Part shown: positions 14,022-14,570 of the stretch, one piece after another
Layout of the letters: each line of letters opens with the position of its first letter
How positions within the stretch are numbered: position 1 is the first letter of the stretch
NCBI GenBank assembly: GCA_016934645.1
Contig: JAFGSL010000648.1
Span: 1 to 14,570 of the forward strand
Length of the DNA: 14,570 nucleotides
Direction: 5' to 3'
Origin: Anaerolineae bacterium
GTDB lineage: Bacteria; Chloroflexota; Anaerolineae; B4-G1; SLSP01
Program-made: the position numbers and the translations under genes
The notes under the pieces: generated by a model
What the model saw: the letters and a program-made list of their open reading frames with translations, nothing else
The model's database searches: none
Told to the model about the DNA's origin: nothing

Positions 14022-14570
14022 TTGTTTCACGCACTTGTCGCTGTTAAGCAGGTGCCGGACACGACCAACATCCGCATCGATCCCGACACAGGAAATCTGG
14101 TGCGGGAGGGCGTGCCGGCGATCATGAACCCTTATGACGCGCACGCGCTGGCGTCTGCCGTGGAGTGGAAGCGCAAACTCGGCGGTAAGGTGACGGTGGT
14201 GTCTATGGGACCGGCCTCGTTCACGGTGACGATTCGCGAGGCCATTGAACTGGGAGCCGACGCGGGTTATCTCGTTTCCGATCGCAAGTTTGCTGGTGCG
14301 GATACCCTGGCGACTTCCTATGTCCTTGCCACGGTTATTCAAATGATTCACGAGAAAGATCCTATCGACGTGGTCTTTTTCGGCAAACAAGCGATTGACG
14401 GGGATACGGCTCAGGTTGGTCCGGGGGTGGCAGTGCGGCTCGATCTGCCGATCATTACCTACGCAGTCAAAATCCGTGATATCGATCTCGCCAAACGCCA
14501 GATCGTCGTCGAACGCAAGACCGAGCGCTGGACGGAAGTCGTCGAAGCGCCGCTGCCCGCGCTGGTGACG
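14022..14570 (+). CDS. etfB: Electron transfer flavoprotein beta subunit, TTG start, 3' end outside window
   Basis: 183 codons are visible and the frame is still open at the window edge; full ETF beta is about 260 aa. The N-terminus (FHALVAVKQVPDT), the NPYDAHALASAVEWK region, VTVVSMGP, and the signature FFGKQAIDGDTAQVGPGVA with LPIITY place it in the EtfB/FixA family. It carries electrons with a partner alpha subunit (EtfA, expected next) that binds FAD. There is no ATG near the N-terminus. The start is TTG at 14022, with a full AAGGAGGTGG site and a 6-nt gap from GGAGG. The bifurcating and non-bifurcating classes cannot be told apart from this part. It probably shares a transcript with the dehydrogenase-like gene 96 nt upstream unless the weak hairpin between them terminates. 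Confidence 0.93.
   Translation, partial: MFHALVAVKQVPDTTNIRIDPDTGNLVREGVPAIMNPYDAHALASAVEWKRKLGGKVTVVSMGPASFTVTIREAIELGADAGYLVSDRKFAGADTLATSYVLATVIQMIHEKDPIDVVFFGKQAIDGDTAQVGPGVAVRLDLPIITYAVKIRDIDLAKRQIVVERKTERWTEVVEAPLPALVT

Overview
The window reads as a stretch of chromosome from a thermophilic or anaerobic member of the Chloroflexota (Anaerolineae/Ardenticatenia/Caldilineae type). This is inferred, not proven. The grounds are the gene content (helicase-associated-domain protein, indolepyruvate:ferredoxin oxidoreductase, ETF, split PEP-utilising enzyme), strong GGAGG ribosome-binding sites, and many short intergenic arrays with a strict 7-nt period. No rRNA, tRNA, CRISPR array or insertion sequence was seen.

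Layout. 1-141 (-) is the N-terminus of a membrane protein, probably an ABC exporter. 413-3044 (+) is a two-gene, ATP-dependent phosphotransferase of the PEP-synthase/phenylphosphate-synthase type, split into a swivelling-histidine subunit and an ATP-grasp subunit. 3146-6442 (+) is a compact signalling operon: a cytosolic TPR-array histidine kinase, a receiver protein with a short tail, and a PIN-domain (VapC-like) nuclease; the stop-start junctions are 1 nt apart and then overlap by 4 nt. It is visibly lower in GC than its neighbours. 6443-6564 is a short convergent spacer with no clear terminator. 6565-9471 (-) is an iorA-iorB pair interrupted by a gene for a four-helix-bundle protein that lies between heptad arrays. 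9472-9762 is a divergent spacer with back-to-back promoters and an overlapping palindromic operator. 9763-12693 (+) holds a helicase-associated-domain protein and galactokinase. 12843-14570 (+) holds an alanine-dehydrogenase-like oxidoreductase lacking the usual catalytic His, then the start of an ETF beta subunit that begins with TTG and runs off the window.

How the genes fit together. IorAB would oxidise aryl-pyruvates to aryl-acetyl-CoA with reduction of ferredoxin, and ETF is a second electron carrier, so the window suggests amino-acid or aromatic-acid fermentation. The most unusual system is TPR kinase - receiver - PIN, in which phosphotransfer could control an RNase toxin without a classical antitoxin gene. 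The second striking feature is the heptad array family: nine loci, each with its own unit sequence but the same 7-8 nt period. One lies in frame inside iorA (6 heptads = 42 nt = 14 codons), and two form inverted hairpins that keep heptad register through their centre.
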